Below, one piece after another: positions 1 to 6,015 of a DNA stretch of 12,296 nt. The translations under genes were made by a program, and so were the position numbers. Under the pieces are notes generated by a model. The model was given only the letters and a program-made list of their open reading frames with translations. It made no database searches and had not been told where the DNA came from. The first letter of the stretch is position 1. Each line of letters starts with the position of its first letter. Source of the DNA: Saprospiraceae bacterium. GTDB lineage: Bacteria; Bacteroidota; Bacteroidia; Chitinophagales; Saprospiraceae. Where the stretch lies: assembly GCA_013002625.1 (NCBI GenBank), contig JABDJE010000180.1:1-12296 (forward strand). The letters are read 5' to 3'.

Positions 1-132
1 TATAATATCATTTGCGAGATTAAAGATCCCAAGCCCAATGATTATATTATGTACAATCAGGGCGTGCAGTGGGTAGGTCGTTATGTTAAGGACATTGAGA
101 TTACAGATCGCCTAACTGGGGACGCAAAATAA
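1..132 (+). CDS. C-terminal end of an unrecognised protein (5' partial)
   Basis: Reading frame 1 is open from the window edge and ends with TAA at 130-132, giving 43 residues that include IMYNQGVQWVGRYV. The composition (aromatic and charged, no hydrophobic run) fits the end of a soluble domain, but I do not recognise the family. The last 32 bases overlap the end of the SDR gene on the opposite strand, so the two genes converge and share coding DNA. That the frame is real rests on its good codon texture and on the lack of any other gene at 1-100. No function is proposed. Confidence 0.55.
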   Translation, partial: YNIICEIKDPKPNDYIMYNQGVQWVGRYVKDIEITDRLTGDAK

Positions 133-805
133 TTTCTTCCATGACTGCAGCATCTGACAAGTCGAGGATTGAGCCTACGGCTACAGCAATATCTTCCGCT
201 GCCATGAGTCTCGATTTAGGTAAATCGACCCCTGCCCAGGAATTGGACCAGGTTGCCCCGGGCATCACGTTGGTCACTTTAATTCCTTTGTCTTTCAGTT
301 CCTCTCTGAGCACCAATGACATGCCACGCATCGCAAATTTAGAAATGCTGTAAGAGCCTCCGTTAGGATAGGCCGTTATTCCCGCGATAGATGAGATATT
401 TATAATATAACCATTATTAAGTCTAATCATTGAATGGACAATGGCGCGCGTGAGGTGATATGCACTATATAAGTTAGTCGTCATCATCAGTTCAAGGTTG
501 CCGTCTTCCTCGCTGTGGACTTCTCCAGCGATAAACACGCCAGCATTATTAAGCAAGACATCTATTTTGTTGTCAAATACTTCTAAAGCAAATTGTGCAA
601 AAGCATCCACCTCTGCTTTTTTGCTAACATCTACAGATTTCACAAATACAGATATATCAGAATTTATTTTTTCTAATGCATCTTTTGCCTCAATAAGGTC
701 TTCCATGCTGCGGGAGCAGATACACAGATTATACCCTCGTTGTGCAAAGTTTTCTGCGATGGCTCTTCCAATACCTTTTGATCCTCCTGTTATTATACAA
801 TTCAT
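101..805 (-). CDS. Short-chain dehydrogenase/reductase (SDR), classical type
   Basis: A 234-residue NAD(P)-dependent oxidoreductase with a complete classical SDR motif set. The Rossmann nucleotide loop TGGSKGIG lies at residues 6-13 and NNAG at 86-89. The active site has N111, S139 (in NISSIAG), Y152 and K156 (YSISK), with the usual 13-residue Ser-to-Tyr spacing. The protein is cytosolic, with no signal peptide or membrane segment. The basic residue after the second strand (CSR at 30-32) suggests NADP(H) preference, which is inference. The length is normal to slightly short, with a C-terminus lacking a long substrate-binding extension. The substrate cannot be told from sequence. It stands alone on the minus strand, divergent from the mlaE-like gene by about 150 bp and convergent with the upstream partial gene. 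Confidence 0.95.
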   Translation of the reverse strand: MNCIITGGSKGIGRAIAENFAQRGYNLCICSRSMEDLIEAKDALEKINSDISVFVKSVDVSKKAEVDAFAQFALEVFDNKIDVLLNNAGVFIAGEVHSEEDGNLELMMTTNLYSAYHLTRAIVHSMIRLNNGYIINISSIAGITAYPNGGSYSISKFAMRGMSLVLREELKDKGIKVTNVMPGATWSNSWAGVDLPKSRLMAAEDIAVAVGSILDLSDAAVMEEIILRPQLGDL

Positions 806-936
806 GTAATCTGGTTATTCTACGAAATTGCTGTTTTTTTGCCAGTCTAATGGTGTCGGGCTAAGATTTTCTAAATCATGCCGTCGAATTATATTTCATT
901 CGCATTTAAATAGCTGATGAAAGTTTTAAAAAGGTT

Positions 937-945
937 TACCTTCGC
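937..945 (+). promoter_or_regulatory. Probable Bacteroidota -7 promoter element for the mlaE-like operon
   Basis: TACCTTCGC matches the phylum's TAnnTTTG -7 consensus with one substitution and sits 11 nt before the ATG at 957. This would give a leader of only a few bases, which is common in this group. No convincing TTTG -33 box is seen about 20 nt further upstream, so the call is tentative. Confidence 0.4.
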
Positions 946-956
946 ATAATCTAAGC

Positions 957-1703
957 ATGAAACTGAATATACTTTTTCATATTGGTCGATATGTACAATG
1001 GCACAGGCGGATTTACAAGCTTCCTGAAAAATGGTCTATGTACTATAAGGAAACCGTACGTCAGATGCACAGTATCGGTGTGGGATCGCTAATGATTATC
1101 TTTGTGGTATCGTTTTTCATTGGTGCGGTAACAGCTGTACAATTTATCTATCAGTTGGATGGCACATTTATTCCGCGCTATTACATCGGATATATTGTGC
1201 GTGACATGTCTATCATTGAACTGGCTGCAACTTTTTCATCCATCATTCTTGCGGGAAAGGTAGGCTCAAACATTGCATCTGAAATTGGAGGTATGCGGCA
1301 GAAAGAGCATATCGATGCCATGGAAATCATGGGTGTAAATACTGCTTCTTATCTTGTATTACCGAAAATAATTGCTGCTTTGATCGTGATACCGCTTTTA
1401 ATTTCTGTTGCGGCCATTATCAGTATTGGCGGTGGTTATATCGCCACACTATATTCGGGTTCATTCTCAAGTGAAGAGTTTATTCAGGGTTTGCGTTCAT
1501 TTTTTGAGCCTTATAATGTTATGATGATGTATATCAAGGCCGTGGTCTTTGCTTATATACTAACATCGATTGCATGTTACCAGGGATATTTTGTAAAGGG
1601 AGGAAGCATTGAATTGGGACAAGCCAGTACCCGTGCAGTTGTTTATGGAATTATTGTGATACTTATCGCAGATTATATCATTGCAGTTTTATTAACCGGA
1701 TAA
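957..1703 (+). CDS. mlaE: MlaE-family ABC transporter permease (YrbE/Ttg2B type)
   Basis: A 248-residue inner-membrane permease of the MlaE family, which works with an MlaF ATPase and an MCE protein to move phospholipids between inner and outer membranes. An amphipathic N-terminus (residues 1-40) precedes about five hydrophobic segments (roughly 43-65, 84-102, 136-165, 190-210, 226-246). The family signature is clear: AGKVGSNIASEIGGMR at 99-114, followed by an IDAMEIMGV segment and a conserved Pro at 136, then YQGYFVKGG at 208-216 and STRAVV at 224-229. The ATG at 957 lies just after a -7-like box. The stop codon overlaps the ATG of the ATPase by one base (TAATG), implying translational coupling. 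The symbol is by family; the actual substrate is not shown by the sequence. Confidence 0.92.
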   Translation: MKLNILFHIGRYVQWHRRIYKLPEKWSMYYKETVRQMHSIGVGSLMIIFVVSFFIGAVTAVQFIYQLDGTFIPRYYIGYIVRDMSIIELAATFSSIILAGKVGSNIASEIGGMRQKEHIDAMEIMGVNTASYLVLPKIIAALIVIPLLISVAAIISIGGGYIATLYSGSFSSEEFIQGLRSFFEPYNVMMMYIKAVVFAYILTSIACYQGYFVKGGSIELGQASTRAVVYGIIVILIADYIIAVLLTG

Positions 1704-2476
1704 TGATAAGAGCAGAAGGCATATACAAATCATTTTCTGATCTTGAAGTACTCAAGGGAATTGACTTTACCTTTGAAGCTGGTAAAACCAATCTTATCAT
1801 TGGTAAGAGTGGTGCAGGTAAGACTGTATTGTTAAAAATATTGGTAGGTCTGCTTGAGGCTACCGAAGGTCATGTCTGGTACGACGATCGGGATTTGTGT
1901 AAAATGAGTAAAAATGCTTTGCTTGATCTCAGGATGGAAGTGGGTATGCTCTTCCAGGGCAACGCACTTTTTGACTCGATGACGGTTGAGGAAAATATCA
2001 TGTTCCCAATGGATATGTTTACCAACAGGACCTATAAAGAGAAACTCGATCAGGTTAATTTTTGCCTTGAACGCGTGAGCATGGAGGGCATCAATAACAA
2101 ATATCCAAGTGAGATTTCTGGTGGAATGCAAAAACGTGTCGGCATTGCCCGTGCTATTGTGCTGAACCCAAGATATCTTTTTGCAGATGAACCCAATTCT
2201 GGCCTGGATCCAAAAACTGCCATTAAGATTGATGAGTTGTTATTAGACATTACGAAGGACAAGAACATCACAACAATTATAAATACCCATGATATGAATT
2301 CTGTCATGGAAATTGGTGAAAATATATGTTTACTTCATGAAGGCCGTCTGGCCTGGCAGGGTCACAAAGATGAAGTGTTAGAAAGCACCAACGAAACCTT
2401 GCACGACTTCATATTCGCCAGCCCATTCTTGCAGAGGCTAAAAGATAGGGCACTTTCAAATACCCCTAATTCCTAG
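1703..2476 (+). CDS. mlaF: MlaF-family ABC transporter ATP-binding protein
   Basis: A 257-residue cytoplasmic ATPase predicted to power the adjacent MlaE permease. All nucleotide-binding elements are intact: Walker A GKSGAGKT at 34-41, Q-loop Q85 in LFQGNALFDS (a wording typical of MlaF/Ttg2A), signature SGGMQKR at 139-145, Walker B RYLFADEP at 157-164 with catalytic E163, D-loop SGLD at 166-169, and switch histidine H196. The start overlaps the permease stop by one base, and the next gene begins 4 nt after its stop, so all three are probably one transcript. No MCE (MlaD-like) gene follows, although in many Bacteroidota it is the next gene. Confidence 0.94.
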   Translation: MIRAEGIYKSFSDLEVLKGIDFTFEAGKTNLIIGKSGAGKTVLLKILVGLLEATEGHVWYDDRDLCKMSKNALLDLRMEVGMLFQGNALFDSMTVEENIMFPMDMFTNRTYKEKLDQVNFCLERVSMEGINNKYPSEISGGMQKRVGIARAIVLNPRYLFADEPNSGLDPKTAIKIDELLLDITKDKNITTIINTHDMNSVMEIGENICLLHEGRLAWQGHKDEVLESTNETLHDFIFASPFLQRLKDRALSNTPNS

Positions 2477-2480
2477 CAGC

Positions 2481-3698
2481 GTGTTTCGGTTTCGAAATAC
2501 GATTTACGCCAAATCATTTCAGGGATTGTCTAAAGAGATTTGGCTCTTGTCGCTTGTTATGCTTATTAACAGAAGTGGTGCGATGGTATTGCCGTTTCTA
2601 AGCATTTATTTAAATCAGGAGTTATCCTTTAGTTTCAAGCAAACGGGTATTGTAATGGCTTGCTTTGGGTTGGGCAGTGTTACCGGAGCTTTTTTAGGCG
2701 GTATTATAACGGATCGCATTGGTTATTTCAGGGTCATGTATACGAGTCTTCTACTGACCGGATTAGCCTTTTTCGGTTTGATGTTTTTAAAAGACTTTTA
2801 TGCTTTATGTGGCGGTATTTTTATCCTGAGTTTGATAGCAGATTCTTTTCGCCCTGCCAATCTTACAGCCATTGAAGCTTTTTCCAAGAAGGGTAATTTG
2901 ACACGATCTTTATCATTGGTTAGGCTTGCTATTAATCTGGGATATGCCATAGGACCATTTTTGGGGGGTTATGTAGCATCACTCGTTGGATATGATTTCT
3001 TATTTATCTTGAACGGCAGCAGTATTGTAATGGGCGGCACTGTGTTTTATTTTCTTTTTAGAAATCGAAAGCGTAAGTCTGCACCAGACAAATTAACGGA
3101 AGCTCAAATTGCGGAACGAGACTTACCGTGGTTCAATGGCAACTACTTGCTTTATCTGGTTCTATTCATGATTACCATAGTGGTATTTTTTCAATTGATT
3201 TATTCGGTACCCTTATTTTTCAAGCGGGAATATTTATTTGATGAATCCAAAATCGGATTGCTCATGGCATTGAATGGGTTGATCATTGCAATCATTGAAA
3301 TGCCTTTGATTTATAAAATAGAAAACCGATTTAGACCCATCAGTCTGGTCGTGTTCGGAGGAATTTTAATAGGAATAGGGTTTCTGTTTCTTTCCATCAT
3401 TCCACACTATTTGACGGCGGCCTTAATATTTACATGTTTTATTACTGTGGGTGAAATTTTAAGTTTTCCATTCAGCAATACCTATGCATTAAGTTTTGCC
3501 CAGGATCACAATCGAGGCAAGTATATGGGCTTATATACCATGACATTTTCGGTATCCCATATTTTCAGTCCCATTTGTGGTATGTATATCATTGGTGCTT
3601 GGGGCTTCGATATATTATGGGAGGGCGGTGCTGCATTGTGTATTGCAGCCAGTTTGATGATAATAGTTACAAAAATGCGAAAAGCCCAAGTTCGGTAA
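2481..3698 (+). CDS. Major facilitator superfamily (MFS) transporter, probable exporter
   Basis: A 405-residue polytopic membrane protein with about twelve hydrophobic segments in two halves, separated by a charged cytoplasmic loop near residues 194-212 (FRNRKRKS). MFS motif A is present between TM2 and TM3 (GGIITDRIGYFR, 73-84, with D78 and R79), and IGPFLGG at 157-163 resembles motif C of drug/proton antiporters. This places it among DHA1-like exporters; the substrate is unknown. The start is GTG at 2481, 4 nt after the ATPase stop. It leaves about 20 residues before TM1, whereas the first internal ATG would cut into TM1. The final codons form the left arm of a terminator hairpin. Its place in an Mla-type operon suggests a lipid or envelope role, but this is inference only. 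Confidence 0.9.
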   Translation: MFRFRNTIYAKSFQGLSKEIWLLSLVMLINRSGAMVLPFLSIYLNQELSFSFKQTGIVMACFGLGSVTGAFLGGIITDRIGYFRVMYTSLLLTGLAFFGLMFLKDFYALCGGIFILSLIADSFRPANLTAIEAFSKKGNLTRSLSLVRLAINLGYAIGPFLGGYVASLVGYDFLFILNGSSIVMGGTVFYFLFRNRKRKSAPDKLTEAQIAERDLPWFNGNYLLYLVLFMITIVVFFQLIYSVPLFFKREYLFDESKIGLLMALNGLIIAIIEMPLIYKIENRFRPISLVVFGGILIGIGFLFLSIIPHYLTAALIFTCFITVGEILSFPFSNTYALSFAQDHNRGKYMGLYTMTFSVSHIFSPICGMYIIGAWGFDILWEGGAALCIAASLMIIVTKMRKAQVR

Positions 3699-3710
3699 CT
3701 CGGGCTTTTT
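3680..3710 (+). terminator. Intrinsic terminator overlapping the MFS stop codon
   Basis: The arms 3680-3692 (AAAAGCCCAAGTT) and 3697-3709 (AACTCGGGCTTTT) pair over 13 positions with one A/C mismatch around a CGGT loop, and the right arm runs into five T's. The MFS stop codon (3696-3698) lies inside the hairpin, so the last five codons also encode the left arm. It closes the mlaE-mlaF-MFS operon. The A-rich left side could give weaker termination from the other strand. Confidence 0.85.
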
Positions 3711-4011
3711 CGACTAAGGTCTCAAAATAAGAAAACTACATCTTTATATTGCGCTCATTATGAGCGTATTATGTGCTTACCAATAAATAATTAGGGAGAT
3801 TTCGTCTTTTCCCTAGGACTAATGTAGCGAGTTTGCTATCAAAAGTCAATTATATAAACGAAAAACTTATTAAAAAGTTTCCTATATATAACTTATTGCA
3901 AGATAGTTAAAAATATATAGTTGAATAATTATATAAAACTTATTGATATATGAGTGTTATCTGCCTTCCCTTTCAGCAAATTTTTACTGAATTCCCGATA
4001 CAAAATATATT
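3711..4011. other. Gene-free AT-rich intergenic stretch
   Basis: About 300 bp with no credible coding frame. Visible structure consists of a perfect 15-bp palindrome at 3752-3766, a weak hairpin (TAGGGA 3792-3797 with TCCCTA 3810-3815), and an exceptionally AT-rich tract at about 3841-3955. That tract contains three direct copies of AACTTATT (3864, 3890, 3938) at irregular spacing. The stretch lies between the MFS terminator and the tRNA promoter. I see no riboswitch or integrase remnant in it. Confidence 0.6.
3752..3766. repeat. Perfect 15-bp palindrome
   Basis: CGCTCAT-T-ATGAGCG has two 7-bp arms around one central base. It stands out because the surrounding DNA is AT-rich, and it has the size of an operator for a dimeric regulator. 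There is no adjacent start codon on either strand, and no T-run that would make it a terminator. Its role is unknown. Confidence 0.5.
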
Positions 4012-4019
4012 TATATTTG
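4012..4019 (+). promoter_or_regulatory. -7 promoter element for tRNA-Leu
   Basis: TATATTTG is an exact match to the Bacteroidota TAnnTTTG -7 consensus. It ends 16 nt before the first tRNA base, so transcription would begin about ten bases upstream of the mature 5' end. The -33 region is T-rich but has no exact TTTG. Confidence 0.6.
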
Positions 4020-4035
4020 CACTCCATTCTAAGCT

Positions 4036-4119
4036 GCCCAAGTGCTGGAATTGGTAGACAGGCATGGTTGAGGGCCATGTGTTCTTATGAGCGTGGGGGT
4101 TCGAGTCCCCCCTTGGGCA
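4036..4119 (+). tRNA. tRNA-Leu (anticodon GAG)
   Basis: A complete class II tRNA of 84 nt. The acceptor stem is GCCCAAG 4036-4042 with CTTGGGC 4112-4118, and the discriminator is A4119. The D-loop contains TTGGTAGAC. The anticodon stem is CATGG/CCATG (4063-4067, 4075-4079) around the loop TTGAGGG, giving anticodon GAG at 4070-4072, which reads CUC and CUU leucine codons. The long variable arm is at about 4080-4093, and the T arm is GGGGG-TTCGAGT-CCCCC. CCA is not encoded: AC TTCC follows. Leu identity is supported by the long variable arm, A73 and the anticodon. The last 17 bases reappear 119 bp downstream. Confidence 0.97.
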
Positions 4120-4171
4120 CTTCCTTAAAATATCAGTGATTGATTTGTTGAAAGACTGAATGAGTGAATAA
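4103..4171 (+). repeat. Direct repeat copy A: tRNA-Leu 3' end plus trailer
   Basis: This copy starts within the T loop of the tRNA (GAGTCCCCCCTTGGGCA, 4103-4119) and runs about 50 nt past it. It aligns without gaps to 4222-4290 at 62 of 69 positions, and the first 27 bases are identical. The mismatches are at 4130, 4140, 4153, 4159, 4160, 4164 and 4170. Confidence 0.9.
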
Positions 4172-4222
4172 GGGAAACGAGAAGTTTACCCTGTAGCCAG
4201 AACAAAGTGATGCGCTGCAGGG
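4172..4222 (+). repeat. Spacer with REP-like palindrome lacking its outer right arm
   Basis: The sequence between the two direct repeats can fold. CCCTGTAGC (4189-4197) pairs with GCTGCAGGG (4214-4222) over nine positions, with one G-U wobble, around a 16-nt loop. The left arm continues outward as AAGTTTA (4182-4188), but the right side has no counterpart because repeat copy B begins exactly at the last base of the stem. A second, competing hairpin uses GGGAAAC (4172-4178) with GTTT(A)CCC (4184-4191). No T-run follows, so it does not look like a terminator. It may be a truncated interspersed palindrome. Confidence 0.55.
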
Positions 4223-4290
4223 AGTCCCCCCTTGGGCACTTCCTTAAATTATCAGTGAATGATTTGTTGAATGACTGGGTGATTGAATGA
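4222..4290 (+). repeat. Direct repeat copy B: displaced tRNA-Leu 3' end plus trailer
   Basis: The second copy lies exactly 119 bp after copy A. It repeats the 3' halves of the T arm and acceptor stem (CTTGGGC at 4231-4237), the discriminator and the trailer, but no 5' part of a tRNA precedes it, so it cannot encode a tRNA. It merges at its 3' end into the TGAN array. It could be an attachment-site scar or an old tandem duplication. Confidence 0.88.
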
Positions 4291-4355
4291 GTGAATGAGT
4301 GAGTGAGTGACTGGGTGATTGAATGAGTGAATGAGTGAGTGAGTGACTGAATGAT
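4268..4355 (+). repeat. TGAN tetranucleotide array (22 units)
   Basis: 88 nt read as 22 consecutive 4-base units of the form TGAN, with TGGG twice. Within it a 36-bp block at 4273-4308 is repeated perfectly at 4309-4344. Because the unit is four bases long and contains TGA, all three plus-strand frames are stopped repeatedly, so the array is non-coding on that strand. It lies downstream of the tRNA-tail duplicate and about 50 bp beyond the 3' end of the lipoprotein gene. Confidence 0.9.
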
Positions 4356-4404
4356 TCCCTACCAGAAAAGCTAAGTGCATTTAAATTGCCAAAGACATTT
4401 TAGG

Positions 4405-5184
4405 TTAAAATTCCCTAAGCCACAACTCTCCCAGCGAATCCACCACAGCGACCAAGCCTTGATCATAATTGAAATATATTACTTCATCGTACATGTCCCA
4501 GGATGAATCATTGTAATCTTCATTGCTTAATAACTCATAGAACGTTTGCCCGTTCAATACTTTTTCTGAATGGAAGTTTAAAATACTTGTGTCTGGGTAA
4601 AGGGATTGGCCCTGGCGGTTTTCAAGATCTATCCAATACTTTCTTCTTGAACTAAGTGACCTTGAGTCTCTTCTGAAATAGGATCTAACATCAAGGCTGG
4701 TAAGAAGATTTTCGGCGATCGAAATACTATCACTACCCTCTCCAATTCTTGTTGTCAAAGTAAGTTGTATAGAAAACTTTTCAGATGCAATTTTCAAATC
4801 AGCCTCCTCCGTTCTTAAACAATACACCTCGCAATCAGGTGTATCGTAGTCAAAATATTCTGCATCAGCTTCTTCTCTATGGTCTTTCTCTTCAACTATT
4901 GCATTTATTCTAACGCCTGCAGTGTTTGAAAAAAATATTTCATCGTTCAATTCCATACAATAATCTGAAAAGAAATCTTTGGAAGGGCTGGATAAAGCAA
5001 GATTCCCTAAATCAAATACTTTACAATCTTCAGGAAAACTTTGATGATTAAATGCGCATAAGTTCACGACCGCTTCTAGAATTTCAGAATCTTGAAGACA
5101 ATCGGTTTGTGAATTGGTCATTCCTTCATTATCTTGACAAGAAGCAATTGCGAATAGCAATAGAATAAAAAGAAGGTTCTTCAT
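4405..5184 (-). CDS. Hypothetical lipoprotein
   Basis: A 259-residue secreted protein with no recognised domain. The N-terminus MKNLLFILLLFAIASC is a lipoprotein signal: basic n-region, hydrophobic core and IASC lipobox with C16 as the lipidated residue. The mature part is acidic and has several cysteines in the first half (for example the CEVYC pair) that could form disulfides. It ends in a strand-rich segment, GLVAVVDSLGELW, a style often seen at the end of Bacteroidota surface lipoproteins. The ATG at 5184 is preferred over an in-frame ATG at 5211 because it puts the signal peptide at the N-terminus, and because the longer start falls inside a possible -7 box. The protein probably sits in the outer membrane or periplasm. 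No neighbour suggests a function. Confidence 0.8.
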   Translation of the reverse strand: MKNLLFILLLFAIASCQDNEGMTNSQTDCLQDSEILEAVVNLCAFNHQSFPEDCKVFDLGNLALSSPSKDFFSDYCMELNDEIFFSNTAGVRINAIVEEKDHREEADAEYFDYDTPDCEVYCLRTEEADLKIASEKFSIQLTLTTRIGEGSDSISIAENLLTSLDVRSYFRRDSRSLSSRRKYWIDLENRQGQSLYPDTSILNFHSEKVLNGQTFYELLSNEDYNDSSWDMYDEVIYFNYDQGLVAVVDSLGELWLREF

Positions 5185-5208
5185 TGATTTAATATTAATG
5201 GAAAATAG

Positions 5209-5216
5209 CAATAATA
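5209..5216 (-). promoter_or_regulatory. Possible -7 element for the lipoprotein gene
   Basis: On the minus strand this reads TATTATTG, one base from TAnnTTTG, 24 nt upstream of the ATG at 5184. It would exclude the longer ATG at 5211 as a start. The surroundings are AT-rich, so a chance match is possible. Confidence 0.3.
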
Positions 5217-5313
5217 TATTTATACCGCATAGATAAAACTGTAATTGCCGAAGGGATGTACATCAATAAATGCTCTAAGATCAAAGCCTTTAACTTTTAG
5301 TCCTGAATTCTGT

Positions 5314-5321
5314 TATACTTG
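5314..5321 (+). promoter_or_regulatory. Probable -7 element for the Nudix gene
   Basis: TATACTTG differs from TAnnTTTG at one base and ends 10 nt before the ATG at 5332. It supports that ATG over an upstream in-frame TTG at 5245. A T-rich stretch about 20 nt further upstream (5291-5299) lacks an exact TTTG. Confidence 0.45.
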
Positions 5322-5331
5322 TAGATCATTT

Positions 5332-5958
5332 ATGAGTACAGATTTTATTTCGAAATTGAATTTTAGACTTTCCTCCCCGCTCCCTGGATGGGAGGCCCAG
5401 CGGCGTATGTCCCCTGTTCAGACAGAAGCTTACAGGGAACCGAAAGCCAATGCCAAAGAAGCTGGAGTGCTTGCATTGCTCCATCCCAATGGCAAAGACT
5501 TGAAATTGACTTATATCAAACGCCCCCAACGCAACACCCTGGATAAGCACAGCGGCCAGGTAAGTTTCCCCGGTGGTAAAAAAGAAAAAGTAGACAAGAA
5601 CATAATTGATACTGCTGTAAGAGAGACCTATGAGGAGATCGGCATTAACCCAAAGGATATCAGAATACTGGGGCAGCTCACCCCACTCTATGTGTATGTG
5701 AGTAATTTCCTTGTATATCCAAGTGTAGGTGTCATTGATTATGAACCCGATTATATCTTACAAAGCTCTGAAGTGGATTACACCATTACTGCTGATTTAA
5801 ACGAACTTACAAATCCTGGTACAGTGCAAAAAAGAGACCTTAAGATACGAGGCTTCACAATGCGTGATGTGCCTTATTTCGCGCTGGGTGAGGAAACCTT
5901 ATGGGGCGCAACCGCCATGATTACTTCAGAGTTTGTCGAAATAATCCGAGAATTATAA
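5332..5958 (+). CDS. Nudix hydrolase, CoA pyrophosphatase type (NudL/NUDT7-like)
   Basis: A 208-residue cytosolic hydrolase of the Nudix superfamily. The CoA-type signature HSGQVSFPGG lies at 73-82, upstream of the Nudix helix, whose RETYEE (97-102) carries the metal-binding glutamates and is followed by IGI. The spacing from GG to RE is one residue longer than the canonical Nudix box and carries an Asp in the loop. The same layout is found in CoA pyrophosphatases such as NUDT7, which cleave CoA and its esters to phosphopantetheine and adenosine 3',5'-bisphosphate. The ATG at 5332 is chosen over a TTG at 5245 because the extra 29 residues are cysteine-rich, unlike the family, and a -7 box lies between the two. 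The membrane-protein gene follows after a short gap and may be co-transcribed. Confidence 0.9.
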   Translation: MSTDFISKLNFRLSSPLPGWEAQRRMSPVQTEAYREPKANAKEAGVLALLHPNGKDLKLTYIKRPQRNTLDKHSGQVSFPGGKKEKVDKNIIDTAVRETYEEIGINPKDIRILGQLTPLYVYVSNFLVYPSVGVIDYEPDYILQSSEVDYTITADLNELTNPGTVQKRDLKIRGFTMRDVPYFALGEETLWGATAMITSEFVEIIREL

Positions 5959-5989
5959 GTGACAAGACCGCTATAGTACACGATTCTGT

Positions 5990-5997
5990 TATTTTTG
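5990..5997 (+). promoter_or_regulatory. Possible -7 element just upstream of the YbhN-like gene
   Basis: TATTTTTG matches TAnnTTTG exactly. Its last three bases are the TTG that would be the longest-frame start (5995). If the box is used, transcription begins near 6003 and translation must start downstream, with GTG at 6016 as the best candidate. No clear -33 box is seen. Confidence 0.4.
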
Positions 5998-6015
5998 ATA
6001 AGTCAATCATCCAAT

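Noticed and set aside
3792..3815. Hairpin TAGGGA/TCCCTA as a terminator or riboswitch stem
   Set aside because: The arms are six bases with a 12-nt loop, there is no T-run, and no known aptamer core is recognisable.
3864..3946. Three AACTTATT direct repeats as replication iterons or regulator sites
   Set aside because: The spacing is irregular, the match is short in very AT-rich DNA, and no initiator gene or DnaA-box cluster is nearby.
3954..4139. Small plus-strand open frame across the tRNA
   Set aside because: It reads through the tRNA-Leu gene itself. Its second half is translated tRNA sequence and its first half is AT-rich promoter DNA.
4268..4355. Tandem repeats as a CRISPR array
   Set aside because: The unit is four bases with no unique spacers, and no cas gene is in the window. 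The 36-bp blocks abut directly.
5245..5331. N-terminal extension of the Nudix protein from TTG 5245
   Set aside because: The extra 29 residues are unlike the family, and a -7-like box with a good ATG at 5332 lies inside the extension.
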